A stretch of DNA of 8,309 bases, taken from positions 1 to 8,309 of the forward strand of contig JAEXLY010000329.1 of NCBI GenBank assembly GCA_023444765.1. Reading direction: 5' to 3'. Each line of letters starts with the position of its first letter. Position 1 is the first letter of the stretch. The notes under the pieces are model-generated. The model had not been told where the DNA came from and did not search any database. It worked only from the letters and a program-made list of their open reading frames with translations. Below, piece by piece: positions 1 through 5,025 of the stretch. A program made the position numbers and the translations under genes. Source of the stretch: Pseudomonadota bacterium. GTDB taxonomy: Bacteria; Pseudomonadota; Gammaproteobacteria; Xanthomonadales; Xanthomonadaceae.

Positions 1-156
1 CCCGGCGGGGGCGCCACCGCCGACCCCGCCGAACCTGCGCTTTGCATCCAGCAATTCCCTGCGGCACCGCTCCTGATGGCATCCGTCCCTGGAGCCGACG
101 CGACCACGGTGCAACAGTCGGCGAAAAGGGCTCCGCAGGCAACGGGTCCCGTCCCC
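1..156. other. Unassigned GC-rich left edge
   Basis: No gene can be assigned here. One plus-strand frame is open from the edge to a TAA at 157-159, and another to a TGA at 74-76; either could be the 3' end of a gene that starts outside the window. On the minus strand an ATG at 47-45 with AGGG about 9 nt upstream could start a gene reading leftward off the edge, with an Ala/Ser/Gly/Pro-rich beginning. None of these peptides resembles a known family. An inverted repeat GCCGAC (94-99) / GTCGGC (117-122) and an 11-bp palindrome ACGGG-T-CCCGT (142-152) are present, without a T-run. The sharp change to AT-rich sequence at about 157 suggests that coding or transcribed DNA ends near there. Confidence 0.25.
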
Positions 157-164
157 TAAAAGAC

Positions 165-179
165 GTCAGTATTGCTGAC
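165..179. promoter_or_regulatory. Putative operator O1 (GTCA-N7-TGAC)
   Basis: This 15-bp site, GTCAGTATTGCTGAC, has perfect 5-bp inverted arms (GTCAG/CTGAC) around a 5-nt spacer. It is the best-formed of three similarly built sites in the AT-rich region upstream of the XRE regulator. The symmetric 15-bp form fits a dimer of a Cro/CI-like protein. Which protein binds is inferred from position only; the neighbouring regulator at 329-712 is the obvious candidate. Confidence 0.5.
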
Positions 180-246
180 AGTCCACAATCTAACCCATTA
201 AAATCAGCGGTTTGAAAAATAATGCCAACGAAGCTGGACAAGCGTC

Positions 247-261
247 GTCAATTTTACTGAC
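247..261. promoter_or_regulatory. Putative operator O2 (GTCA-N7-TGAC)
   Basis: The site GTCAATTTTACTGAC matches O1 at 12 of 15 positions and keeps both GTCA/TGAC half-sites at the same N7 spacing. Its centre lies 82 bp from that of O1 and 17 bp from that of O3, so O2 and O3 are tandem sites. It sits immediately upstream of the -35 region of the predicted promoter. Confidence 0.5.
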
Positions 262-263
262 CG

Positions 264-278
264 GACAGAATCACTGAC
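264..278. promoter_or_regulatory. Putative operator O3 overlapping the -35 box
   Basis: The site GACAGAATCACTGAC has one mismatch in the left half-site (GACA instead of GTCA) and an intact TGAC right half-site at the same N7 spacing. Its right half overlaps the -35 hexamer CTGACA (274-279). A protein bound here would block RNA polymerase, as expected for a weaker autoregulatory site. Two bases separate it from O2. Confidence 0.42.
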
Positions 279-302
279 AATCGTCCCTTTCCGTGCTATA
301 TC
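274..302 (+). promoter_or_regulatory. Promoter of the XRE regulator, extended -10
   Basis: The -35 hexamer CTGACA (274-279, one mismatch from consensus) is followed by a 17-nt spacer and the -10 hexamer TATATC (297-302). A TG at 294-295 gives an extended -10. Transcription would start near 308-310, leaving a leader of about 20 nt that contains the Shine-Dalgarno GGAG (319-322). This excludes the in-frame GTG at 293 as the start for transcripts from this promoter. Confidence 0.6.
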
Positions 303-328
303 GTGCGCCCCCACCAACGGAGACGGGC

Positions 329-712
329 ATGAAGTTGAGTACCCGCATCCGCACTTCCCGGGTGCGTGCAGGCCTGTCGCAGGCCGAACTTGCTGAAACC
401 CTCGGCGTCAGCCGCAGTGCGGTCGGCAACTGGGAAAGCGCTCGGGGAGGCGTCCACCCGTCCAGCGAGCGACTGGCGGAGCTGGCGCTGGCCACGGGCG
501 TGTCCTACGAATGGCTGGCGACCGGCCGCGGCACGCCGATGACGCCCAGCGACGGCATTCCTGCGGCCGACGCGGAGTTCGTCGACGATCTGGTCGAACG
601 GCGGCTGCTGCAGGGCTTCCGTGCCTGTGCCGATCCGCTCAAGCAGGCCATCCTGGTCCTGGTGGAAGCGCAACTGCCGGCACAGCGTGCGCGCCGCCCG
701 CGCGCCAGCTGA
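329..712 (+). CDS. XRE-family helix-turn-helix regulator
   Basis: A 127-residue DNA-binding protein, probably a cytoplasmic repressor. Residues 4-66 form a Cro/CI-type HTH domain: 'LSQAELAETLGVSRSAVGNW' at about 16-35 contains the helix-turn-helix, with the recognition helix around residues 28-36. The 'SYEWLATGRG' segment (59-68) is typical of the end of this domain. The remaining ~55 residues are partly helical, ending in a basic tail (RARRPRAS), and match no effector domain I know; they may dimerise. The ATG at 329 is chosen because GGAG (319-322) lies 6 nt upstream and the predicted promoter's -10 box is at 297-302. A GTG at 293 would add 12 residues but overlaps the promoter. Three palindromic sites upstream suggest autoregulation. 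No phage genes are nearby, so it is probably a chromosomal regulator; its targets are unknown. Confidence 0.88.
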   Translation: MKLSTRIRTSRVRAGLSQAELAETLGVSRSAVGNWESARGGVHPSSERLAELALATGVSYEWLATGRGTPMTPSDGIPAADAEFVDDLVERRLLQGFRACADPLKQAILVLVEAQLPAQRARRPRAS

Positions 713-729
713 GGCGCTCAGACCAGCTG
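706..729. terminator. Hairpin spanning convergent stop codons
   Basis: The regulator's TGA (710-712) and the opposing gene's TGA (718-720 on the minus strand) lie in the palindrome CTGAG-gcg-CTCAG (709-721). An alternative stem pairs the self-complementary CAGCTG copies at 706-711 and 724-729. The structure can form in either transcript. There is no T-run on either side, so it is a weak candidate for a bidirectional terminator or an end-protecting hairpin. Confidence 0.3.
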
Positions 730-1119
730 CAGGACCAGCATCTGCCACAGGCCTGCCAGCGCCATCGCCAGCAGCAGGACGAAGGTCAGCAGCGTTCCGG
801 CAAAGCGCCCGGACGAGTATCCGGCCGAGGCACCCAGCCCGAGGGCGTGCAGCACCCGCGCCAGCAGCAGGCCGAGTCCACAGGTCCAGACCAGGGCCGG
901 GGCCGCGCCGCAGAGCTCCAGCAGGGCGAGCAGCAGCAGCGCCAGCGGCACGTACTCGGCGAAGTTGGCATGGACGCGCACCCGGCGCGCCAGCACCGCG
1001 TCGCCGCCACTGCCTACGCCGACCCGGCTCGCCCGCCTGCGCAGCACCACGCGCAGCGACAGCGCGAGGTAGAGCAGGGCGTGCAGCGCCGCGACGAACA
1101 GGCTGATGCGCGGCGTCAT
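718..1119 (-). CDS. MAPEG-family membrane protein (YecN-like)
   Basis: A 133-residue inner-membrane protein of the MAPEG superfamily (membrane-associated proteins in eicosanoid and glutathione metabolism). Four hydrophobic segments are visible: about 5-26, 56-76, 77-94 and 108-131. The family signature is the 'RVHANFAEYVPLALLLLALLE' stretch (48-68), with the conserved Arg, Asn and Glu of RxHxNxxEYxP. Length and layout resemble E. coli YecN (about 131 residues), whose function is not well defined. Some family members conjugate or reduce with glutathione, but that cannot be claimed here. The ATG overlaps the stop of the upstream hydrolase as ATGA, and a weak AGGG (1132-1129) lies 9 nt upstream, so translation is probably coupled. 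The gene ends 5 bp from the convergent regulator. Confidence 0.87.
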   Translation of the reverse strand: MTPRISLFVAALHALLYLALSLRVVLRRRASRVGVGSGGDAVLARRVRVHANFAEYVPLALLLLALLELCGAAPALVWTCGLGLLLARVLHALGLGASAGYSSGRFAGTLLTFVLLLAMALAGLWQMLVLQLV

Positions 1120-2018
1120 GTCGCGGCACCCTGTGCCAGCGCGCGTGCAACCAGCCGTGCGTGCCGGTGGACGGCGCTGAACCGGCCACGGTCGTCGCGC
1201 GCAAGCTGTACGAGCGCGACATCGGGGTCGTGGGTCAGGAACAGGTGTACCTCGCGCGCGAACTTGTCCTCGAGGAACGCCTGTTTCTCGTCGATCAGCA
1301 GTTCCGGGCAGCGGTCGTAGCCCATCGTGATCGGGACATGCACCCAGGGCAGGCCCGGCACGAGGTCGGCGCAGAACACCACGCCGCCATGCGGCGATCC
1401 CTCGCGCCGGTCGGGACCGAGGATCTCGGCCAGCATCATCCCGGGCGTGTGGCCGTCGCTGTAGTGGAAGCGCACCGCGTCGCCCAGCGACGGGGCGCGG
1501 TCGCCGTCGACGAACTCGATGCGGCCACTGGCCTCCAGCAGGCGCGGCAGCCCGGGGATGAAGCTGGCGCGGTCGCGCGGATGCGGGTTGCAGGCCCGGG
1601 CCCAGTGGCGGCGCCCGATGACGAAAGTCGCATTGGGGAACAGGAGTTCGGGCTCGCGGCCTTCCTCCCACGGCGCCAGGAGTCCGCCGGCGTGGTCGAA
1701 ATGCAGGTGGCTGAGCACGACCACGTCGATGTCGCCGTGTTCGAATCCGGCTTCGCGCAGGGAATCGAGCAGGACGTGCCGGTTTTCGGCCACGCCGAAG
1801 CGCTCGCGCATCGCCGGTTCGAAGAAGGCGCCGATTCCTGCTTCGAACAGCACGGTCCGTCCGTTGAGCGGCGTCGCCAGCAGCGCGCGGGTGGCCAGCT
1901 GGATGCGGTTGTGCGCGTCGGGTTCGGCCCACTTCGTCCACATCGCGCGCGGCGCGTTGCCGAACATCGAGCCGCCGTCCAGGCGCTGTGAGTTGCCCTC
2001 GATCGACCAGAGTTTCAT
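1116..2018 (-). CDS. Metallo-beta-lactamase-fold hydrolase
   Basis: A 300-residue MBL-fold hydrolase with no signal peptide, so probably cytoplasmic. The metal site is complete: SHLHFDH (103-109, the HxHxDH motif), His190 in DGHTPG, Asp218 in FCAD, and a late His263 in LTHDP. The N-terminal 'GGSMFGNAPR' and 'DAHNRIQLATRALL' segments are typical of the lactonase/methyl-parathion-hydrolase-like branch, as opposed to glyoxalase II, RNase Z or class B beta-lactamases. The substrate is unknown; a lactone or ester is a guess. The ATG at 2018 is chosen for the strong GGGAGGAG (2033-2026) 7 nt upstream; an in-frame ATG at 2075 would add 19 unlike residues. The 3' end overlaps the MAPEG gene by 4 nt. 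A 124-bp gap with a hairpin separates it from ggt. I find only a weak promoter-like TG-T-TCAAAT (2071-2063), so read-through from ggt is possible. Confidence 0.9.
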   Translation of the reverse strand: MKLWSIEGNSQRLDGGSMFGNAPRAMWTKWAEPDAHNRIQLATRALLATPLNGRTVLFEAGIGAFFEPAMRERFGVAENRHVLLDSLREAGFEHGDIDVVVLSHLHFDHAGGLLAPWEEGREPELLFPNATFVIGRRHWARACNPHPRDRASFIPGLPRLLEASGRIEFVDGDRAPSLGDAVRFHYSDGHTPGMMLAEILGPDRREGSPHGGVVFCADLVPGLPWVHVPITMGYDRCPELLIDEKQAFLEDKFAREVHLFLTHDPDVALVQLARDDRGRFSAVHRHARLVARALAQGAAT

Positions 2019-2109
2019 GGCTTCGCTCCTCCCGGGGACGACTGCCCGCTGCCCCCGCAGGCATTTGAACAGCACGCACTACGGCCCAGCCAGTGCCCTC
2101 GGCGCGTCC

Positions 2110-2138
2110 CGGCCGCCCCGCTGCACGGCCGGCGGCCG
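2110..2138 (-). terminator. Hairpin just downstream of ggt
   Basis: The perfect 8-bp inverted repeat CGGCCGCC (2110-2117) / GGCGGCCG (2131-2138) with a 13-nt loop begins 4 nt after the ggt stop codon. No U-tract follows on the minus strand, so it is not a classical intrinsic terminator. It may stabilise the mRNA 3' end or act as a U-less terminator. Because it separates ggt from the MBL-MAPEG pair, it may reduce read-through. Confidence 0.4.
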
Positions 2139-2142
2139 CGAA

Positions 2143-3879
2143 TCAGCGCGGGGCCGGAGCGTAAGTCTCCACCGCGGCCTTGCCCACGGGATTGCGCGGA
2201 TCACTGCCGCCGTTCAGTGTGTTGCTGCGCAGGTTCCACTCCACCGTCTGCAGGTTGCCCCAGACATGGCTGGAACCACGCCCGCCCGCGGCCTCGTCGC
2301 CCGGCAGCTTGAGGGCATGTCCCATCTCGCGGAGTCGTCCGGCGACCTGCGGCGTGAATGCGCCGCTCTCGGCCTCGATCACGTCCGGCACCCACTGGTG
2401 GTGGTAGCGCGGCAGCCCGGCCACCGCCTGCGCGTCCAGTCCGGCGTCGTAGCCGAGGACGCCGAGCAGGACCATGGTGATGATGCGGCTGCCACCTGGC
2501 GTTCCCAGCGAGACGATCCGCTCGCCGGACTGCATGAACGTCGGGGTCATCGAACTGAGCATGCGCTTGCCGGCTTCGGGCGCGTTGGCGTCGTATCCCA
2601 TCACCCCGAACGCGTTGGGCGTTCCGGGCTTGAGTGCGAAGTCGTCCATCTCGTTGTTGAGCAGCACGCCGGTCCCGGGTGGGACCAGTCCGGAACCGAA
2701 CAGCAGGTTGACCGTCTGGGTGACCGCGACACGGTTGCCTTCGACGTCGATGATGGAGAAATGCGTGGTTTCCTCGTCCTCCAGCGGCGTCTGCTCGCCC
2801 GAGAGCATGTCGCTGGGCGTGGCGCGGGCCGGATGGATGGTCGCGCGCAGCCCTGCTGCGTAGTCGGCGCTGGTCAGCAGGCGCTGCGGCACCTTCACGA
2901 AATCGGGGTCGCCCAGGTAGAAGGTGCGGTCGCGGAACGCGCGGCGCATCGATTCGACCACCAGATGCGTGCGCGTGGCGTCGTCCAGTGCGTCCAGGTC
3001 CCAGCCCTCGAGAATCTGCAGCATCTGCGCCAGCGCGATACCGCCCGACGACGGCGGCGGGGCGGTGGTGATGTCCCAGTCGCGGTAGCGGAAGCGGACC
3101 GGCTCGCGCTCCTTCACCTGGTACGCGGCCAGTTCGTCCGCGGTCCACTGGCCGCCTTCGGCATTGACCCCGGCCACGAGCTTCCGGCCGACCTCGCCGC
3201 GATAGAAGCCGTCGAAACCGTGCTGCGCGAGCAGCTCGAGCGTCCGGGCCAGGTCCGGTTGCCGGAACAGCTCGCCCTCGCGGGGCGCCGCACCGCTGGC
3301 CAGGAACACCGCGCGCGTGCCGGGATAGCGCTCCATCACCTCGCTGCGCTGCTGGTAGCCTCGCGCGAAACGCCCGTACACGGGAAAACCCTCGCGGGCC
3401 ACGCGGATGGCCGGTGCCAGCGAGGTCGACAGCGGCAGCCGGCCGTAACGCTCGGCGACGTGCACGAACGCGGCCGGCAGGCCCGGGATGCCGGCTGCCC
3501 ACGGCCCGTTCACCGCGCGATCGCGGTCGAAGGAGCCATCGCGCTTGAGGTAGCGCGCCTGGGTCGCCGAGGCAGGCGCCGTCTCGCGCGCATCGATGAA
3601 CACGTCGCGACCGCTGTCGGCCTCGTGCAGCAGGAAGAAACCGCCGCCCCCGAGGCCGGAGGAAATCGGCTCGACCACCGACAGCACCGCCGACACCGCG
3701 ATCGCCGCATCGAAGGCATTGCCGCCCGCGCGCAGGGTTTCGAAACCCGCATCGGTGGCCAGCTCGTGCGCCGAGGCGATGGCTGCACCGGGCGGGTGTG
3801 CCGCCCGCCCCCCGGACGCCAGCGCGACGGGTCCGGCAAGGAAAGCCAGCAGCACGAGGGTGCGGAACACGGTGATCAC
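2143..3879 (-). CDS. ggt: Gamma-glutamyltransferase (GGT)
   Basis: A 578-residue exported precursor that should self-cleave into large and small subunits. It hydrolyses glutathione and other gamma-glutamyl compounds or transfers the gamma-glutamyl group, usually in the periplasm. An N-terminal signal peptide covers about residues 1-27. The core motif is GNAFDAAIA (54-62), and Arg98 in DARETAP corresponds to the carboxylate-binding Arg. Autocleavage is predicted before Thr371 in EETTHFS, the catalytic nucleophile. NNEMDDF (408-414), the lid-loop segment around 418-438, KRMLSSMTPT (438-447) and GTPGGSRI (459-466) complete the active site. The start is GTG at 3879: GGAGG (3891-3887) lies 7 nt upstream, and the GTG overlaps the ferredoxin stop as GTGA, implying translational coupling. 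Nothing is missing, so it looks active. Confidence 0.96.
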   Translation of the reverse strand: MITVFRTLVLLAFLAGPVALASGGRAAHPPGAAIASAHELATDAGFETLRAGGNAFDAAIAVSAVLSVVEPISSGLGGGGFFLLHEADSGRDVFIDARETAPASATQARYLKRDGSFDRDRAVNGPWAAGIPGLPAAFVHVAERYGRLPLSTSLAPAIRVAREGFPVYGRFARGYQQRSEVMERYPGTRAVFLASGAAPREGELFRQPDLARTLELLAQHGFDGFYRGEVGRKLVAGVNAEGGQWTADELAAYQVKEREPVRFRYRDWDITTAPPPSSGGIALAQMLQILEGWDLDALDDATRTHLVVESMRRAFRDRTFYLGDPDFVKVPQRLLTSADYAAGLRATIHPARATPSDMLSGEQTPLEDEETTHFSIIDVEGNRVAVTQTVNLLFGSGLVPPGTGVLLNNEMDDFALKPGTPNAFGVMGYDANAPEAGKRMLSSMTPTFMQSGERIVSLGTPGGSRIITMVLLGVLGYDAGLDAQAVAGLPRYHHQWVPDVIEAESGAFTPQVAGRLREMGHALKLPGDEAAGGRGSSHVWGNLQTVEWNLRSNTLNGGSDPRNPVGKAAVETYAPAPR

Positions 3880-4157
3880 GAATTCGCCTCCGGGGCATTG
3901 GAATCTGGTTGGCCGCCCTGCAGCCGCAACAGCTTGGCCAGCAGCTGTTGGTGACTCTCCGGATGCGCCGGATCGGGGTCGATGCATTCGACCGGGCAGA
4001 CCATCACGCACTGCGGCTCGTCGAAATGGCCGACGCATTCGGTGCACAGGGCGGGGTCGATCACGTAGACGGTTTCGCCCTGGGTGATCGCGCTGTTCGG
4101 GCAGGCCGGCTCGCAGACGTCGCAGTTGACGCAGAGCTCGTTGATCTTGAGGGCCAT
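3876..4157 (-). CDS. yfhL: YfhL-type 2[4Fe-4S] ferredoxin
   Basis: A 93-residue cytoplasmic electron carrier of the Allochromatium (Alvin) type. Cysteines 9, 12, 15 and 19 form CxxCxxCxxxC, and 38, 41, 50 and 54 form CxxC-x8-CxxxC, so both [4Fe-4S] clusters can be ligated. The 8-residue insertion in the second motif ('CVGHFDEPQC') is diagnostic. The tail after about residue 62 ('DPAHPESHQQLLAKL') also matches E. coli YfhL. A ninth Cys (58) is present. The redox partner is not evident from the window. The ATG at 4157 is chosen because it matches the family N-terminus (MALKI); the reading frame stays open for 43 low-complexity residues upstream, which I reject. There is no Shine-Dalgarno, and a TACAAT lies 6 nt before the ATG, so the message may be leaderless. 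Its stop overlaps the ggt start (GTGA). Confidence 0.95.
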   Translation of the reverse strand: MALKINELCVNCDVCEPACPNSAITQGETVYVIDPALCTECVGHFDEPQCVMVCPVECIDPDPAHPESHQQLLAKLLRLQGGQPDSNAPEANS

Positions 4158-4163
4158 GGGCGC

Positions 4164-4169
4164 ATTGTA
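4164..4169 (-). promoter_or_regulatory. -10 box of the ferredoxin-ggt unit
   Basis: TACAAT (4169-4164 on the minus strand, one mismatch from TATAAT) ends 6 nt before the ferredoxin ATG. Transcription starting at the usual 7-nt distance would begin at the A of the ATG, giving a leaderless mRNA. I see no convincing -35 hexamer at 16-18 nt, so the call rests on the -10 box and the lack of a Shine-Dalgarno sequence. Confidence 0.38.
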
Positions 4170-4352
4170 AGCGCTGTGCAGGGCGAACCCGTTCCATGCG
4201 CGGAACGCAGGAGCGCTGGCGGACGTGGCCGCCGCCGGCGGCGCCGCTGCAACTGCCGCGCAGGAACGAGGTGCCGGTCGCCGCATGCGGTCGTGGACAT
4301 CGCATCAGGACGGTGGAGTGCCGCCTGCGCAGGGAGGCCCCCGGCAGCCGCG

Positions 4353-4386
4353 CCTGCGGGCTGTGCAGCAGGACACTGCCCGCAGG
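4353..4386. other. Hairpin 3 of the intergenic array
   Basis: The perfect 9-bp inverted repeat CCTGCGGGC (4353-4361) / GCCCGCAGG (4378-4386) encloses a 16-nt loop. Inside it, after one T-T mismatch, GTG (4363-4365) can pair with CAC (4374-4376). There is no T-run on either side. It is symmetrical enough to form in either transcript. Confidence 0.4.
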
Positions 4387-4402
4387 TAGGGACCGTTCTC
4401 CA

Positions 4403-4437
4403 GGACGCCCCCACCCGCGCGTGCGGGCGGGGACGCC
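4403..4437 (-). terminator. 15-bp hairpin, pairing favoured on the minus strand
   Basis: Two arms (4404-4418 and 4423-4437) close on a 4-nt loop. As plus-strand RNA the stem has three A-C mismatches (4413/4428, 4408/4433, 4405/4436). As minus-strand RNA all three become U-G wobbles, giving an uninterrupted 15-bp stem. This points to a structure in the transcript coming from the lipoprotein gene, whose stop lies about 70 nt upstream. No U-tract follows, so terminator function is inferred. Confidence 0.45.
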
Positions 4438-4444
4438 ATCGGAA

Positions 4445-4499
4445 GGCCGGGCGCCCGCACTCGCGGAGATAGCCGCGCCAGCGCTCGCGGGCGCGGGCC
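4445..4499 (-). terminator. Branched GC hairpin after the lipoprotein stop
   Basis: GCGCCCGC (4451-4458) pairs with GCGGGCGC (4487-4494), extended outward across a small internal loop by GGCC (4445-4448) with GGCC (4496-4499). An inner hairpin CGCGG (4462-4466) / CCGCG (4473-4477) sits within the loop. The structure begins 6 nt after the lipoprotein stop codon. It lacks a U-tract, so it is a transcript-end or stability element by position only. Confidence 0.38.
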
Positions 4500-4505
4500 G
4501 TCAGG

Positions 4506-4991
4506 TCACTTGGCTTCGACGAAGACGTATTCCACGCCGGCCGGTTCGACCGCGGCGCGGACGCGCTCGTTGTTGGCGCTGTCGCCGATATAGACCACCC
4601 GCACCCCCTTCATGGTGTTCGGGGTGACGCCCTCGAAGGCCGCCACGACCAGGTCGGCGGTCTTGGCAGGATTGAGGCCGGCGTAGGCCAGGATGTTGCC
4701 CTTCACGATGCCGCGGGCCACGTCGGTCTTGGCCTTGTCGAGGAGGCGGTTGTACTCCTCGGGATCGTTGGGGTTGTCGTTGGCCGGCACCCGGTAGACA
4801 TAGGGCTGGGCGGTGATGCCCTCCATGTGGCGCGGCACCTGGTCATTGAGGTACTCCTGCCACGCGGCCTTGTCGTCGGTGGTCGGCGCGGCGACCGGCG
4901 CGCGTTCGACCGGCGCGGGTTCTTCCTTCTTGCAGGCGGCGAGCGGCAGCACAAGGCAGGCGGCCAGCGCGAGGCTGTTCAACAGTTTCAT
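4506..4991 (-). CDS. Lipoprotein of unknown function
   Basis: A 161-residue protein with a clear lipoprotein signal: a hydrophobic stretch at about 3-18 and the lipobox LAAC, with Cys20 the residue to be lipidated and the only Cys left in the mature protein. Lys21 follows it, so there is no Asp inner-membrane retention signal and outer-membrane sorting is expected. A flexible Pro/Ala/Glu linker (21-38) precedes a compact domain (about 41-161) containing a predicted helix at 41-56, the segment 'NDNPNDPEEYNRLLDKAKTD', and a C-terminal beta-rich part (GVRVVYIGDS... VEYVFVEAK). I do not recognise the family. Start ATG at 4991 has GGAGT (5003-4999) 7 nt upstream. It lies 34 bp after coaD with no obvious promoter between, so it is probably cotranscribed with coaD. 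Hairpins follow its stop. Confidence 0.88.
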   Translation of the reverse strand: MKLLNSLALAACLVLPLAACKKEEPAPVERAPVAAPTTDDKAAWQEYLNDQVPRHMEGITAQPYVYRVPANDNPNDPEEYNRLLDKAKTDVARGIVKGNILAYAGLNPAKTADLVVAAFEGVTPNTMKGVRVVYIGDSANNERVRAAVEPAGVEYVFVEAK

Positions 4992-5025
4992 TTCGAAGAC
5001 TCCGGTTGGTGTGGGGATGACGATA

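Larger units (their letters stand above)
4158..4505. other. Structured intergenic gap of 348 bp
   Basis: No gene is supported in this gap between the lipoprotein and the ferredoxin. Open frames across it encode Arg/Pro/Ala-rich peptides typical of GC-rich non-coding DNA. Its contents are a -10-like box near the ferredoxin end, a 12-bp palindrome GCCGCCGGCGGC at 4231-4242, and three strong hairpins at 4353-4386, 4403-4437 and 4445-4499. It could hold the lipoprotein terminator, a long 3' UTR, or a small RNA. Confidence 0.5.

Noticed and set aside
293..328. GTG start adding 12 residues to the XRE regulator
   Set aside because: It lies in the predicted -10 region and has no Shine-Dalgarno; the ATG at 329 has GGAG at 6 nt.
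718..2079. MAPEG frame read as one 453-residue protein
   Set aside because: The first ~320 residues are an off-frame reading of the MBL gene, Arg/Pro-rich and without motifs; the ATG at 1119 gives a normal-sized MAPEG protein.
1519..3954. 811-codon open frame on the plus strand, opposite ggt and the MBL gene
   Set aside because: It is antisense to two genes with complete catalytic motifs. GC-rich third positions remove stops from the opposite strand, and its product shows no family motif.
4231..4242. GCCGCCGGCGGC palindrome as a binding site
   Set aside because: Such GC-only palindromes are frequent by chance in DNA of this composition, and nothing else supports a site.
4158..4286. 43-residue N-terminal extension of the ferredoxin
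   Set aside because: The extension is Ala/Pro-rich and absent from the YfhL family, whose members begin at the MAL-type start used here.
4196..4627. 143-codon plus-strand frame across the intergenic gap
   Set aside because: It is Arg/Pro-rich, runs into the antisense of the lipoprotein gene, and covers the hairpins, so it is non-coding.
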